Source: Burkholderia pyrrocinia | GTDB lineage: Bacteria; Pseudomonadota; Gammaproteobacteria; Burkholderiales; Burkholderiaceae | DNA length: 64,000 nt | Direction: 5' to 3' | NCBI RefSeq assembly: GCF_001028665.1 | Contig: NZ_CP011503.1 | Coordinates: forward strand, 310,001-374,000 | Part shown: piece by piece, positions 9,748 to 18,634 of the stretch | Layout of the letters: each line of letters starts with the position of its first letter | Numbering within the stretch: position 1 is the stretch's first letter | Notes under the pieces: generated by a model | What the model was told of the DNA's origin: nothing | The model's database searches: none | What the model saw: only the letters and a program-made list of their open reading frames with translations | Program-made: the position numbers and the translations under genes

Positions 9748-9820
9748 TGCGGCCATAAGCGACGGCCGCCTTGCGCCCGCCGTCGCCCCGTTCCCCTTTT
9801 GCCGCCAAGGCGCCCCCGTC

Positions 9821-10471
9821 ATGAAACAGGACAGCCGTTTCCCGAATCTCTTCATCCTCGATCACCCGCTGATCCAGCACAAGCTCACCCACATGCGCGA
9901 CAAGGACACGTCCACGCGCACGTTCCGCGAGCTGCTGCGCGAGATCACGCTGCTGATGGGCTATGAGATCACCCGCAACCTGCCGATCACGACCCGACGG
10001 GTCGAAACCCCGCTCGTCGAGGTCGACGCGCCCGTGATCGCGGGCAAGAAGCTCGCGATCGTGCCCGTGCTGCGCGCGGGCATCGGGATGTCGGACGGCC
10101 TGCTCGACCTGGTCCCGTCCGCGCGCGTCGGCCACATCGGCGTATACCGCGCCGAGGACCACCGCCCGGTCGAATATCTCGTACGCCTGCCCGACCTCGA
10201 GGATCGCATCTTCATCCTGTGCGACCCGATGGTCGCGACCGGTTATTCGGCCGTGCACGCGGTCGACGTGCTCATGCGCCGCAACGTGCCGGCCGCGAAC
10301 ATCATGTTCGTCGCGCTCGTCGCCGCACCCGAGGGCGTGCAGGTGTTCCAGGACGCGCACCCGGACGTCAAGCTGTATGTGGCGTCGCTCGACTCGCACC
10401 TGAACGAGCACGCGTACATCGTGCCGGGCCTCGGCGACGCGGGCGACCGCCTGTTCGGCACCAAGAACTGA
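9821..10471 (+). CDS. upp: Uracil phosphoribosyltransferase
   Basis: Salvages uracil with PRPP to UMP in the cytosol. The 216-aa length is standard. The PRPP-binding signature is [15 protein letters not shown] ([18 protein letters not shown]). The uracil-binding C-terminus is [16 protein letters not shown]. The N-terminal [20 protein letters not shown] and the [10 protein letters not shown] segment are also characteristic. It is monocistronic by appearance: 221 bp separate it from the divergent SDR gene and 219 bp from yebC. Confidence 0.98.
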   Translation: MKQDSRFPNLFILDHPLIQHKLTHMRDKDTSTRTFRELLREITLLMGYEITRNLPITTRRVETPLVEVDAPVIAGKKLAIVPVLRAGIGMSDGLLDLVPSARVGHIGVYRAEDHRPVEYLVRLPDLEDRIFILCDPMVATGYSAVHAVDVLMRRNVPAANIMFVALVAAPEGVQVFQDAHPDVKLYVASLDSHLNEHAYIVPGLGDAGDRLFGTKN

Positions 10472-10571
10472 CGCCCTGCGCGGCCGCGCGGCGCGCCGTC
10501 GGGTATCCCGCGGCGGCCTGCCCGGCCGTTCGGCCATGCGCGGCGGCCCCGATCCGGCGGTCGCCGCGTGA

Positions 10572-10577
10572 TAAAAT
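10572..10577 (+). promoter_or_regulatory. -10-like TAAAAT upstream of yebC
   Basis: TAAAAT within GTGATAAAATCTCGATCC, about 114 bp before the yebC ATG. No clear -35. Similar in sequence and context to the elements before upp and tal. Confidence 0.35.
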
Positions 10578-10690
10578 CTCGATCCACTCGACACGCGCGG
10601 CCCCGCGGCTTCATGCCCGCCGAAACGGCCGCCGATTCAACGACACATTGCACAATCGCCCGCGCAGCGCGCCCGGGCACGGAGAAAGGT

Positions 10691-11419
10691 ATGGCTGGTC
10701 ATTCGAAATGGGCCAACATCAAGCATAAGAAGGCAGCGGCCGACGCGAAGCGCGGCAAGATCTGGACCCGCCTGATCAAGGAAATCCAGGTCGCGGCCCG
10801 CCTCGGCGGCGGCGACGTCAGCTCGAACCCGCGCCTGCGTCTCGCGGTCGACAAGGCGGCCGACGCGAACATGCCGAAGGACAACGTCAAGCGCGCGATC
10901 GATCGCGGCGTCGGCGGCGCGGACGGCGCGAACTACGAGGAAATCCGTTACGAAGGCTACGGCATCAGCGGCGCGGCGATCATCGTCGACACGCTGACCG
11001 ACAACCGCACCCGCACGGTCGCGGAAGTCCGCCACGCATTCTCGAAGTTCGGCGGCAACATGGGCACCGACGGCTCGGTCGCGTTCATGTTCGATCACAT
11101 CGGCCAGTTCCTGTTCGCGCCCGGCACGTCGGAAGACGCGCTGATGGAAGCCGCGCTCGAAGCCGGCGCGAACGACGTGAACACGAACGACGACGGCTCG
11201 ATCGAAGTGCTGTGCGACTGGCAGGAATTCTCGAAGGTGAAGGACGCGCTCGAAGCCGCGGGCTTCAAGGCCGAACTCGCCGAAGTGACGATGAAGCCGC
11301 AGAACGAAGTCGAATTCACCGGCGACGACGCGGCGAAGATGCAGAAGCTCCTGGACGCGCTCGAGAACCTCGACGACGTGCAGGACGTGTACACGAACGC
11401 CGTCATCATCGAGGAATGA
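10691..11419 (+). CDS. YebC/PmpR family (TACO1-like) regulatory protein
   Basis: 242-aa protein beginning [20 protein letters not shown], the hallmark of the YebC family. Members bind DNA as transcriptional regulators or assist translation (the TACO1 branch), so the exact role here is open. Conserved [24 protein letters not shown] and a C-terminal DVQDVYTNA segment are visible. The ATG at 10691 has the ribosome site GGAGAAAGGT directly upstream; the longer in-frame extension has no family similarity. It is followed by purD after 104 bp. Confidence 0.93.
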   Translation: MAGHSKWANIKHKKAAADAKRGKIWTRLIKEIQVAARLGGGDVSSNPRLRLAVDKAADANMPKDNVKRAIDRGVGGADGANYEEIRYEGYGISGAAIIVDTLTDNRTRTVAEVRHAFSKFGGNMGTDGSVAFMFDHIGQFLFAPGTSEDALMEAALEAGANDVNTNDDGSIEVLCDWQEFSKVKDALEAAGFKAELAEVTMKPQNEVEFTGDDAAKMQKLLDALENLDDVQDVYTNAVIIEE

Positions 11420-11523
11420 GATGCCGGCCGCCGTGCTCCTGTCGCGACGGCGGCTCGACCGAATCCGCGGCCGGCGCGCCTGAGCGTGCCGGCCGCCCTG
11501 TTTTCTAGTCTGCGGGGAATCCC

Positions 11524-12804
11524 ATGAAACTACTCGTCGTCGGTTCCGGCGGCCGCGAACATGCGCTGGCGTGGAAGCTCGCGCAGTCGCCGCGCGTCCA
11601 GATGGTCTACGTCGCACCCGGCAATGGCGGCACGGCGCAGGACGAGCGCCTGAAGAACGTCGACATCACGTCGCTCGACGAACTCGCCGATTTCGCGGAA
11701 AGCGAAGGCGTCGCGTTCACGCTCGTCGGGCCGGAAGCACCGCTCGCGGCCGGCATCGTCAACCTGTTCCGCGCGCGCGGCCTGAAAGTGTTCGGCCCGA
11801 CCCGCGAAGCCGCGCAGCTCGAAAGCTCGAAGGATTTCGCGAAGGCGTTCATGAAGCGTCACGGCATCCCGACGGCCGATTACGAAACCTTCTCCGATGC
11901 GGCCGCGGCCCACGCGTACATCGACGCGAAGGGTGCGCCGATCGTCGTGAAGGCCGACGGCCTCGCGGCCGGCAAGGGCGTCGTCGTCGCGATGACGCTC
12001 GAAGAGGCACACGCTGCCGTCGACATGATGCTGTCCGGCAACAAGCTCGGCGATGCCGGCGCGCGCGTCGTGATCGAGGAATTCCTCGACGGCGAGGAAG
12101 CGAGCTTCATCGTGATGGTCGACGGCAAGCACGCGCTGGCGCTGGCTTCCAGCCAGGACCACAAGCGCCTGCTCGACGAGGACCGCGGCCCGAACACCGG
12201 CGGCATGGGCGCGTATTCGCCCGCGCCGATCGTCACGCCGCAGATGCACGCACGCGTGATGCGCGAGATCATCATGCCGACCGTGCGCGGGATGGAGAAG
12301 GACGGCATCCGCTTCACGGGCTTCCTGTATGCGGGCCTGATGATCGACAAGGAAGGCAATCCGCGCACGCTCGAGTTCAACTGCCGGATGGGCGACCCGG
12401 AAACGCAGCCGATCATGGCGCGCCTGAAGAGCGATTTCTCGAAGGTCGTCGAGCAGGCGATCGCAGGCACGCTCGATACGGTCGAGCTCGACTGGGACCG
12501 CCGCACCGCGCTCGGCGTCGTGCTGGCCGCGCACGGTTATCCGGACGCGCCGCGCAAGGGCGACCGCATCAACGGGATCCCGGCCGAGACCGAACAGGCC
12601 GTCACGTTCCATGCGGGCACGACGCTCGGCGACGGCGACAAGCTCGTGACGTCCGGCGGCCGCGTGCTGTGCGTGGTCGGCCTCGCCGATTCGGTGCGCG
12701 AAGCGCAGCAGCATGCGTACGACACGATCAACCAGATCAATTTCGAAGGCATGCAGTACCGCCGCGACATCGGTTTCCGCGCGCTCAACCGCAAGAGCGT
12801 GTGA
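11524..12804 (+). CDS. purD: Phosphoribosylamine-glycine ligase (GAR synthetase)
   Basis: Joins 5-phosphoribosylamine and glycine with ATP to make GAR, the second step of purine synthesis. 426 aa, ATP-grasp fold. The N-terminal MKLLVVGSGGREHALAWKL is diagnostic. The ATP-binding stretch PIVVKADGLAAGKGVVVA is intact, as are DEDRGPNTGGMGAYSP and the metal-binding EFNCRMGDPETQ. A second purine gene, purT, which makes the next intermediate from GAR, lies at 39930-41144. Confidence 0.98.
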   Translation: MKLLVVGSGGREHALAWKLAQSPRVQMVYVAPGNGGTAQDERLKNVDITSLDELADFAESEGVAFTLVGPEAPLAAGIVNLFRARGLKVFGPTREAAQLESSKDFAKAFMKRHGIPTADYETFSDAAAAHAYIDAKGAPIVVKADGLAAGKGVVVAMTLEEAHAAVDMMLSGNKLGDAGARVVIEEFLDGEEASFIVMVDGKHALALASSQDHKRLLDEDRGPNTGGMGAYSPAPIVTPQMHARVMREIIMPTVRGMEKDGIRFTGFLYAGLMIDKEGNPRTLEFNCRMGDPETQPIMARLKSDFSKVVEQAIAGTLDTVELDWDRRTALGVVLAAHGYPDAPRKGDRINGIPAETEQAVTFHAGTTLGDGDKLVTSGGRVLCVVGLADSVREAQQHAYDTINQINFEGMQYRRDIGFRALNRKSV

Positions 12805-12859
12805 CGATCGCGTCGGGCGCGCCGCAACGCGGCGCGCCCGCTCCTCTGCCGGGGTTCGA

Positions 12860-12865
12860 TAGAAT
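12860..12865 (+). promoter_or_regulatory. -10-like TAGAAT upstream of hemF
   Basis: TAGAAT within GTTCGATAGAATGCCCGG, 57 bp before the hemF ATG. No good -35. It may start the six-gene hemF-to-rng transcript. Confidence 0.35.
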
Positions 12866-12922
12866 GCCCGGCAGATGCCTTTTTTACGGCCGCCGCTTCA
12901 AGCGGGGGCACCCAGTCCAGAC

Positions 12923-13846
12923 ATGACCGATTCAACCTACGACGTGGCACGCGTGCGCACGTACCTCCAGGGCCTGCAGACACGCATCGCCGACGCGCTC
13001 GGCGCGCTCGACGGCACGCCGCTCGCGACCGACGCCTGGCAGCGCGGGCCGGCCGAACGCCTGCGCGGCGGCGGCTGCACGCGGATTCTGGAAGGCGGCC
13101 GCGTGTTCGAACGCGCGGGAATCGGCTTTTCGGACGTCGCGGGCGACGCGCTGCCGCCGTCGGCGAGCGCGGCGCGCCCGCAGCTCGCGGGCCGCGGCTT
13201 CGAGGCGCTCGGCGTGTCGCTCGTGCTGCACCCGCGCAATCCGTACTGCCCGACCGTGCACATGAACGTGCGGATGCTGATCGCGACGAAACCGGGCGAG
13301 GAGCCCGTGTTCTGGTTCGGCGGCGGCATGGATCTGACACCGGTTTACGGTTTCGAGGACGACGCGCGGCATTTCCACCAGACCTGCAAGGATGCGCTCG
13401 ACCCGTTCGGCGCCGAACTCTACCCGCGCTTCAAGAAATGGTGCGACGAGTATTTCTTCCTGAAGCACCGCAACGAGATGCGCGGCGTCGGCGGGATCTT
13501 CTTCGACGATTTCTCCGAACCCGGTTTCGAACGCTCGTTTGACCTGATGCAAAGCGTCGGCGATGCGTTCCTGCAGGCCTACCTGCCGATCGTCGAGCGC
13601 CGCGCCGACCTGCCGTACGGCGAGCGCGAGCGCGATTTCCAGGCCTATCGCCGCGGCCGCTACGTCGAATTCAACCTCGTGTTCGACCGCGGCACGCTGT
13701 TCGGCCTGCAAAGCGGCGGCCGGACCGAGTCGATCCTGATGTCGATGCCGCCGGTCGCGAACTGGCGCTACAACTGGCAGCCCGAACCGGGAACGCCCGA
13801 AGCGCGCCTGTACAGCGACTTCATCGTGCCGCGCGACTGGGTCTGA
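12923..13846 (+). CDS. hemF: Oxygen-dependent coproporphyrinogen III oxidase
   Basis: Oxidatively decarboxylates coproporphyrinogen III to protoporphyrinogen IX in aerobic haem synthesis. 307 aa from [11 protein letters not shown], similar to E. coli HemF. Family signatures [43 protein letters not shown] and the C-terminal [12 protein letters not shown] are present. An in-frame extension of 16 residues upstream looks non-coding. It heads a close-packed plus-strand series; the nadD start region begins 39 bp after its stop. Confidence 0.97.
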   Translation: MTDSTYDVARVRTYLQGLQTRIADALGALDGTPLATDAWQRGPAERLRGGGCTRILEGGRVFERAGIGFSDVAGDALPPSASAARPQLAGRGFEALGVSLVLHPRNPYCPTVHMNVRMLIATKPGEEPVFWFGGGMDLTPVYGFEDDARHFHQTCKDALDPFGAELYPRFKKWCDEYFFLKHRNEMRGVGGIFFDDFSEPGFERSFDLMQSVGDAFLQAYLPIVERRADLPYGERERDFQAYRRGRYVEFNLVFDRGTLFGLQSGGRTESILMSMPPVANWRYNWQPEPGTPEARLYSDFIVPRDWV

Positions 13847-13885
13847 GCCCGCGCACCCCGCTGCCCCAAGAAAAGGACGCGCTTT

Positions 13886-14587
13886 CTGAACACCACCGCC
13901 CGCCCCGCCCCGCTGCCGCGTCGTATCGGCTTGCTGGGCGGTACTTTCGACCCGATCCACGACGGCCATCTCGCGCTCGCGCGCCGGTTCGCCGAGCTGC
14001 TCGGCCTGACCGAGCTCGTGCTGCTGCCCGCCGGGCAGCCGTACCAGAAACGCGACGTGTCGGCCGCCGAGCATCGGCTCGCGATGACGCGCGCGGCCGC
14101 GGATTCGCTCGTGCTGCCGGGCGTGACAGTGACCGTCGCGACCGACGAGATCGAGCACGCCGGCCCGACCTACACGGTCGACACGCTCGCGCGCTGGCGC
14201 GAGCGGGTCGGCCCCGACGCGTCGCTGTCGCTGCTGATCGGCGCCGACCAGCTCGTGCGCCTCGATACGTGGCGCGACTGGCGCAAGCTGTTCGACTACG
14301 CGCACATCTGCGCGTCGACGCGTCCGGGCTTCGAGCTCGGCGCGGCGTCGCCGGACGTCGCGCAGGAAATCACCGCACGGCAGGCCGGCGCCGACGTGCT
14401 GAAGGCCACGCCGGCCGGCCACCTGCTGATCGACACGACCCTCGCGTTCGACATCGCCGCGACCGACATCCGCGCGCACTTGCGCGAATGCATCGCGCGC
14501 CATGCGCAAATGCCCGACGCGTCGGCCGAGCATGTGCCGGCCGCCGTATGGGCCTATATTCTTCAACATCGCCTCTACCACACCTGA
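13886..14587 (+). CDS. nadD: Nicotinate-nucleotide adenylyltransferase, probable CTG start
   Basis: Adenylates nicotinate mononucleotide in NAD synthesis. The core is [20 protein letters not shown] with the ATP-binding [11 protein letters not shown], and a C-terminal SxxxxR-like motif ([10 protein letters not shown]). No ATG is available upstream of the motif. The first TTG (13931) would start only two residues before GGTF, removing part of the first beta strand. A CTG at 13886 lies 8 nt after an AGGA (13874-13877) and adds [15 protein letters not shown], a sensible N-terminus. I therefore prefer 13886 (233 aa); 13931 (218 aa) is the alternative. Confidence 0.9.
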   Translation: MNTTARPAPLPRRIGLLGGTFDPIHDGHLALARRFAELLGLTELVLLPAGQPYQKRDVSAAEHRLAMTRAAADSLVLPGVTVTVATDEIEHAGPTYTVDTLARWRERVGPDASLSLLIGADQLVRLDTWRDWRKLFDYAHICASTRPGFELGAASPDVAQEITARQAGADVLKATPAGHLLIDTTLAFDIAATDIRAHLRECIARHAQMPDASAEHVPAAVWAYILQHRLYHT

Positions 14588-14591
14588 TTCC

Positions 14592-15038
14592 ATGGATATT
14601 CGCAAACTGCAGCGCGTGATCGTCGACGCCCTCGAAGACGTCAAGGCGCAAGACATCAAGGTGTTCAACACCAGCCACCTGACCGAACTGTTCGACCGCG
14701 TGGTCGTCGCATCGGGCACCTCCAACCGCCAGACCAAGGCCCTCGCATCGAGCGTGCGCGACAAGGTCAAGGAAGCCGGCGGCGACATCGTCAGCTCCGA
14801 GGGAGAGGAAACCGGCGAATGGGTGCTCGTCGACTGCGGCGACGCGATCGTGCACATCCTGCAGCCGGCCCTGCGCCAGTACTACAACCTCGAGGAAATC
14901 TGGGGCGACAAGCCTGTACGGATGAAGCTCGGCGGCGGCAAGGGCCAGAACGGATTCGCCACCGCAAGCGAAGACGAGGACGACGAGGAAGAAGCACCGG
15001 CCCGCCCGGCGCGCAAGACGGCCGCCCGCCGCCGTTAA
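14592..15038 (+). CDS. rsfS: Ribosome silencing factor RsfS
   Basis: Binds ribosomal protein uL14 and blocks 30S-50S joining under starvation. 148 aa from [19 protein letters not shown]. The conserved [31 protein letters not shown] and [10 protein letters not shown] are the family signature. A charged tail ([16 protein letters not shown]) follows the domain and is not part of it. It starts 5 bp after nadD and precedes rlmH by 19 bp, the frequent nadD-rsfS-rlmH order, which indicates an operon. Confidence 0.96.
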   Translation: MDIRKLQRVIVDALEDVKAQDIKVFNTSHLTELFDRVVVASGTSNRQTKALASSVRDKVKEAGGDIVSSEGEETGEWVLVDCGDAIVHILQPALRQYYNLEEIWGDKPVRMKLGGGKGQNGFATASEDEDDEEEAPARPARKTAARRR

Positions 15039-15057
15039 GTCGTTACGAATCGTCCCG

Positions 15058-15528
15058 ATGAAGCTTTTCATCCTCGCGGTCGGCCACAAGATGCCGGGCT
15101 GGATCGCATCCGGCTTCGACGAATACACGAAGCGGATGCCGCCCGAACTGCGCATCGAGCTGCGCGAGATCAAGCCCGAACTGCGTTCGGGCGGCCGTAG
15201 CGCCGAAAGCGTGATGGCGGCCGAGCGGCAGAAGATCGAGGCCGCGCTGCCGAAGGGCGCGCGCCTCGTCGCGCTCGACGAGCGCGGCCGCGACTGGACC
15301 ACGATGCAACTCGCGCAGGCGCTGCCCGGCTGGCAGCAGGACGGCCGCGACGTCGCGTTCGTGATCGGCGGCGCCGACGGGCTCGATCCGGAACTGAAAG
15401 CACGCGCCGACGTGCTGCTGCGCATCTCGAGCATGACGCTGCCGCACGGGATGGTGCGCGTGCTGCTCGCCGAACAGCTTTACCGGGCGTGGAGCATCAC
15501 GCAGAATCACCCCTACCACCGCGCATGA
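15058..15528 (+). CDS. rlmH: 23S rRNA pseudouridine1915 N3-methyltransferase RlmH
   Basis: SPOUT-class methyltransferase acting on pseudouridine 1915 of 23S rRNA in the 70S ribosome. 156 aa, exactly the family size. [15 protein letters not shown], the SAM-binding knot [14 protein letters not shown] and the C-terminal [20 protein letters not shown] are all conserved. It lies in the nadD-rsfS-rlmH-maf-rng operon. Confidence 0.97.
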   Translation: MKLFILAVGHKMPGWIASGFDEYTKRMPPELRIELREIKPELRSGGRSAESVMAAERQKIEAALPKGARLVALDERGRDWTTMQLAQALPGWQQDGRDVAFVIGGADGLDPELKARADVLLRISSMTLPHGMVRVLLAEQLYRAWSITQNHPYHRA

Positions 15529-15579
15529 CGTGTCGTCCTCGAGACGCGCGCCGCGCGCGCTCACCGAGATAACGACACC

Positions 15580-16212
15580 ATGCCGTCCAGCACGTCCCCC
15601 GCGCTTTTCCCGACTCTTTACCTCGCTTCGCAAAGCCCGCGCCGCCAGGAGCTGCTGCAGCAGATCGGCGTACGCTTCGAGCTGCTGCTGCCGCGCCCCG
15701 ACGAGGACGCCGAGGCGCTCGAAGCCGAACTGCCCGGCGAAGCCGCCGATGCATACGTGCGGCGCGTGACCGTCGCGAAGGCCGAAGCCGCACGTGCGCG
15801 CCTCGTCGCGAGCGGCAAGCCGGCCGCGCCGGTGCTGGTTGCCGATACAACCGTCACGATCGACGGCGCGATCCTCGGCAAGCCCGCGGACGCCGACGAC
15901 GCACTCACGATGCTGACGCGCCTCGCGGGCCGCGAACACGCGGTGCTGACCGCCGTCGCCGTGATCGATGCCGGCGGCGAACTGCTGCCGCCCGCGCTGT
16001 CGCGCTCGTCGGTGCGCTTCGCGGCGGCATCGCGCGACGCATACGCGCGCTACGTCGAAACGGGCGAGCCGTTCGGCAAGGCCGGCGCGTACGCGATCCA
16101 GGGGCGCGCGGCCGAATTCATCGAGCGGATCGACGGTTCCCATTCGGGTATCATGGGTCTGCCCCTTTTTGAGACCGCGGCGCTGTTGCGCGCCGCGCGT
16201 GTCGCCTTCTGA
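15580..16212 (+). CDS. Maf-family nucleotide pyrophosphatase (dTTP/UTP type)
   Basis: Septum-formation-inhibitor family pyrophosphatase that hydrolyses non-canonical or specific NTPs to NMPs. 210 aa. The N-terminal [16 protein letters not shown] carries the SxRR motif. The catalytic aspartate region reads [11 protein letters not shown]. The C-terminal [21 protein letters not shown] contains the GKAG.Y.IQG motif common to YhdE-like members. Substrate specificity is inferred from the family only. The rng ATG follows its stop by 7 bp. Confidence 0.94.
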   Translation: MPSSTSPALFPTLYLASQSPRRQELLQQIGVRFELLLPRPDEDAEALEAELPGEAADAYVRRVTVAKAEAARARLVASGKPAAPVLVADTTVTIDGAILGKPADADDALTMLTRLAGREHAVLTAVAVIDAGGELLPPALSRSSVRFAAASRDAYARYVETGEPFGKAGAYAIQGRAAEFIERIDGSHSGIMGLPLFETAALLRAARVAF

Positions 16213-16219
16213 GCCCGCC

Positions 16220-17689
16220 ATGAACGAAGAAATCCTGATCAACCTCACGCCGCAGGAAACGCGGGTCGCACTCGTCCAGCAAGGCGCGGTGCAGGAGCTT
16301 CACGTCGAGCGCACGCTGTCGCGCGGGCGGGTCGGCAACATCTATCTCGGCAAGGTCGTGCGCGTGCTGCCCGGCATGCAGTCGGCGTTCATCGACATCG
16401 GCCTCGAGCGCGCGGCATTCCTGCACGTCGCCGACATCTGGCATCCGCGCCTCGCCGGCGAGTCGCAATCGAACACGCCGCACCAGCCGATCGAGAAGAC
16501 CGTGTTCGAAGGCCAGACGCTGATGGTCCAGGTGATCAAGGATCCGATCGGCACGAAGGGCGCGCGGCTGTCGACGCAGGTCAGCATCGCGGGCCGCACG
16601 CTCGTCTACCTGCCGCAGGAGCCGCATATCGGCATCTCGCAGAAGATCGAGAGCGAGGCCGAGCGCGAGGCCGTGCGCGCGCGCCTGACGGCCGTGATCC
16701 CGCCGGACGAGAAAGGCGGCTACATCGTGCGCACGATCGCCGAGGATGCGACCTCCGACGAACTGGCCGGCGACGTCACGTACCTGCGCAAGACGTGGGC
16801 GACGATCGTAGGGCTTGCGCAGCGGCTGCCGGCGACGAGCCTGCTGTACCAGGATCTCGATCTCGCGCAGCGCGTGCTGCGCGATTTCGCGAACGACGAC
16901 ACGACGCGCATCCAGGTCGATTCGCGCGAGACGTACCAGCGCCTCTCCGAATTCGCGTCCGAGTTCACGCCGGCCGTGAGCCCGAAGCTGCACCACTACA
17001 CGGGCGAGCGGCCGCTGTTCGACCTGTACAACATCGAGACGGAGATCCAGCGTGCGCTGTCGCGCCGCGTCGACCTGAAGTCGGGCGGTTACCTGATGAT
17101 CGACCAGACCGAAGCGATGACGACGATCGACGTGAACACCGGCGGCTACGTCGGCGCACGCAACTTCGACGACACGATCTTCAAGACCAACCTCGAGGCC
17201 GCGCACACGATCGCGCGGCAACTGCGGCTGCGCAACCTCGGCGGGATCATCATCATCGACTTCATCGACATGGAGAACGCCGAGCATCGCGACGCGGTGC
17301 TGTCCGAGCTGAAGAAGGCGCTGTCGCGCGACCGCACGCGCGTGACGGTCAATACCTTCTCGCAGCTCGGGCTCGTCGAGATGACGCGCAAGCGCACGCG
17401 CGAATCGCTCGCGCACGTGCTGTGCGAGCCGTGCCCGACCTGCCAGGGCAAGGGCCAGGTGAAGACGTCGCGCACCGTGTGCTACGACATCCTGCGCGAG
17501 ATCCTGCGCGAATCGCGGCAGTTCAACCCGCGCGAATTCCGCGTGATCGCCGCGCAGCAGGTAATCGACCTGTTCCTCGACGAGGAGTCGCAGCATCTCG
17601 CGATGCTGATCGACTTCATCGGCAAGCCGGTGTCGCTGCAGGTCGAATCGAACCTGAGCCAGGAGCAGTACGATATCGTGCTGATGTAA
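16220..17689 (+). CDS. rng: Ribonuclease G
   Basis: Single-strand endonuclease that matures the 16S rRNA 5' end and decays mRNAs. 489 aa from MNEEILINLTPQETR, the same length as E. coli RNase G. An S1 domain (GRVGNIYLGKVVRVLPGMQS) is followed by the DNase I-like domain with MTTIDVNTGG and IIIDFIDME metal-binding segments. The CEPCPTC zinc link and the small C-terminal domain follow; there is no RNase E scaffold tail. It is the last gene of the operon beginning at hemF. Confidence 0.97.
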   Translation: MNEEILINLTPQETRVALVQQGAVQELHVERTLSRGRVGNIYLGKVVRVLPGMQSAFIDIGLERAAFLHVADIWHPRLAGESQSNTPHQPIEKTVFEGQTLMVQVIKDPIGTKGARLSTQVSIAGRTLVYLPQEPHIGISQKIESEAEREAVRARLTAVIPPDEKGGYIVRTIAEDATSDELAGDVTYLRKTWATIVGLAQRLPATSLLYQDLDLAQRVLRDFANDDTTRIQVDSRETYQRLSEFASEFTPAVSPKLHHYTGERPLFDLYNIETEIQRALSRRVDLKSGGYLMIDQTEAMTTIDVNTGGYVGARNFDDTIFKTNLEAAHTIARQLRLRNLGGIIIIDFIDMENAEHRDAVLSELKKALSRDRTRVTVNTFSQLGLVEMTRKRTRESLAHVLCEPCPTCQGKGQVKTSRTVCYDILREILRESRQFNPREFRVIAAQQVIDLFLDEESQHLAMLIDFIGKPVSLQVESNLSQEQYDIVLM

Positions 17690-17815
17690 GGTTCCGCCCA
17701 TCCGCCGCCGGCATCGCCGCGCGGCGCTTCGATGCGGCGCCCGGGCCGCTCGCGCATCCCGCGCCAGCGCCCGCCGCCGCCCTTTCATTTACCCTTTTCG
17801 TATTCATCACGCACC

Positions 17816-18151
17816 ATGAGCCAAGGCCACAACCGCCGCCAGCGCAAGAAACTCCACATCGGCGAATTCCAGGAACTCGCGTTCAACGCGACCGCGCATT
17901 ACCGCAACGAGATGACCGACCTCGAACGCGGCGAACTGATCGACGCGTTCATCGACTTCGTCGAAGCGAACGGGCTGCTGACCGTTGCGTCCGCGGACGA
18001 AGGTATCGGCGCGTACGTGATCTCCGGCGCGCCGCGCGGCACGACGACCGACGCCGATCGCGAGATCGTGCGCGGCTGGCTGGCCGCACGGCCGGAACTG
18101 ACCGACGTCAAGGTCAGCGAATTCACCGACGCGTGGTATCCGGACGCCTGA
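17816..18151 (+). CDS. yggL: YggL family (DUF469) 50S ribosome-associated protein
   Basis: 111-aa protein beginning MSQGHNRRQRKKLHIGEFQE, with family motifs FVEANGLL and a C-terminal VSEFTDAWYPDA. YggL-type proteins associate with the large ribosomal subunit. The ATG at 17816 follows a poor ribosome site; the in-frame extension upstream looks non-coding. It lies 126 bp downstream of rng and may be transcribed with it or on its own. Confidence 0.88.
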   Translation: MSQGHNRRQRKKLHIGEFQELAFNATAHYRNEMTDLERGELIDAFIDFVEANGLLTVASADEGIGAYVISGAPRGTTTDADREIVRGWLAARPELTDVKVSEFTDAWYPDA

Positions 18152-18634
18152 CTTTCCGGCTTCGCCCTGCATCGGGCAGCGCCCGCGCCGGCCCGCCATG
18201 ACGGCGGGCCGGGCCGGCGCCTGCGTGCACCGCCTCCTCTCCCGCTCTCCCTCCCTTCCCCGTCGCCCGACACCCGCGCGACCGGCACCGACTCACGCGA
18301 TTCGCGCCGCGTCGACCGTGATTACCCCGATTCCGGCAGTGAATCGGACGTTTACTTCAATTTAACGATCGTTAAAGGACGTCTCACACCGGCGGACCTA
18401 CTCTGATCGCCAGGAATCCGGTGTTTTCCGGCGCGATCGGCAAGCAATACGAAAGAATGCAAACCGCCCGCCCGACAGGTGTTCCGGCTTCCGGTACAGG
18501 CGAAAAGGCGACACGGCGACAGGTCGATCAGGGAGACAACCAACGATGCGCCGACCGCTTCCCCACCGTAGCGACGACACGTCGGCGCACGCGAAGGCCG
18601 CCTGACCCAACCCTTCAATCGATACGAGGACGAC
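18152..18634. other. 483-bp intergenic region
   Basis: No convincing gene. Contains a 16-bp perfect palindrome (listed separately) and, further on, GC-poor stretches around CGAAAGAATGCAAACCG. The minus-strand open frame entering it belongs to a shadow of the lipoprotein gene. The region is long enough to hold the promoter and control elements of the lipoprotein gene. Confidence 0.6.
18361..18376. promoter_or_regulatory. 16-bp perfect palindrome TTTAACGATCGTTAAA
   Basis: TTTAACGATCGTTAAA reads identically on both strands, in an A/T-rich island of otherwise GC-rich DNA. The form is that of a dimeric regulator operator (TetR/MarR/LysR-type size). It lies about 260 bp before the lipoprotein ATG. 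The regulator is unknown. Confidence 0.5.
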
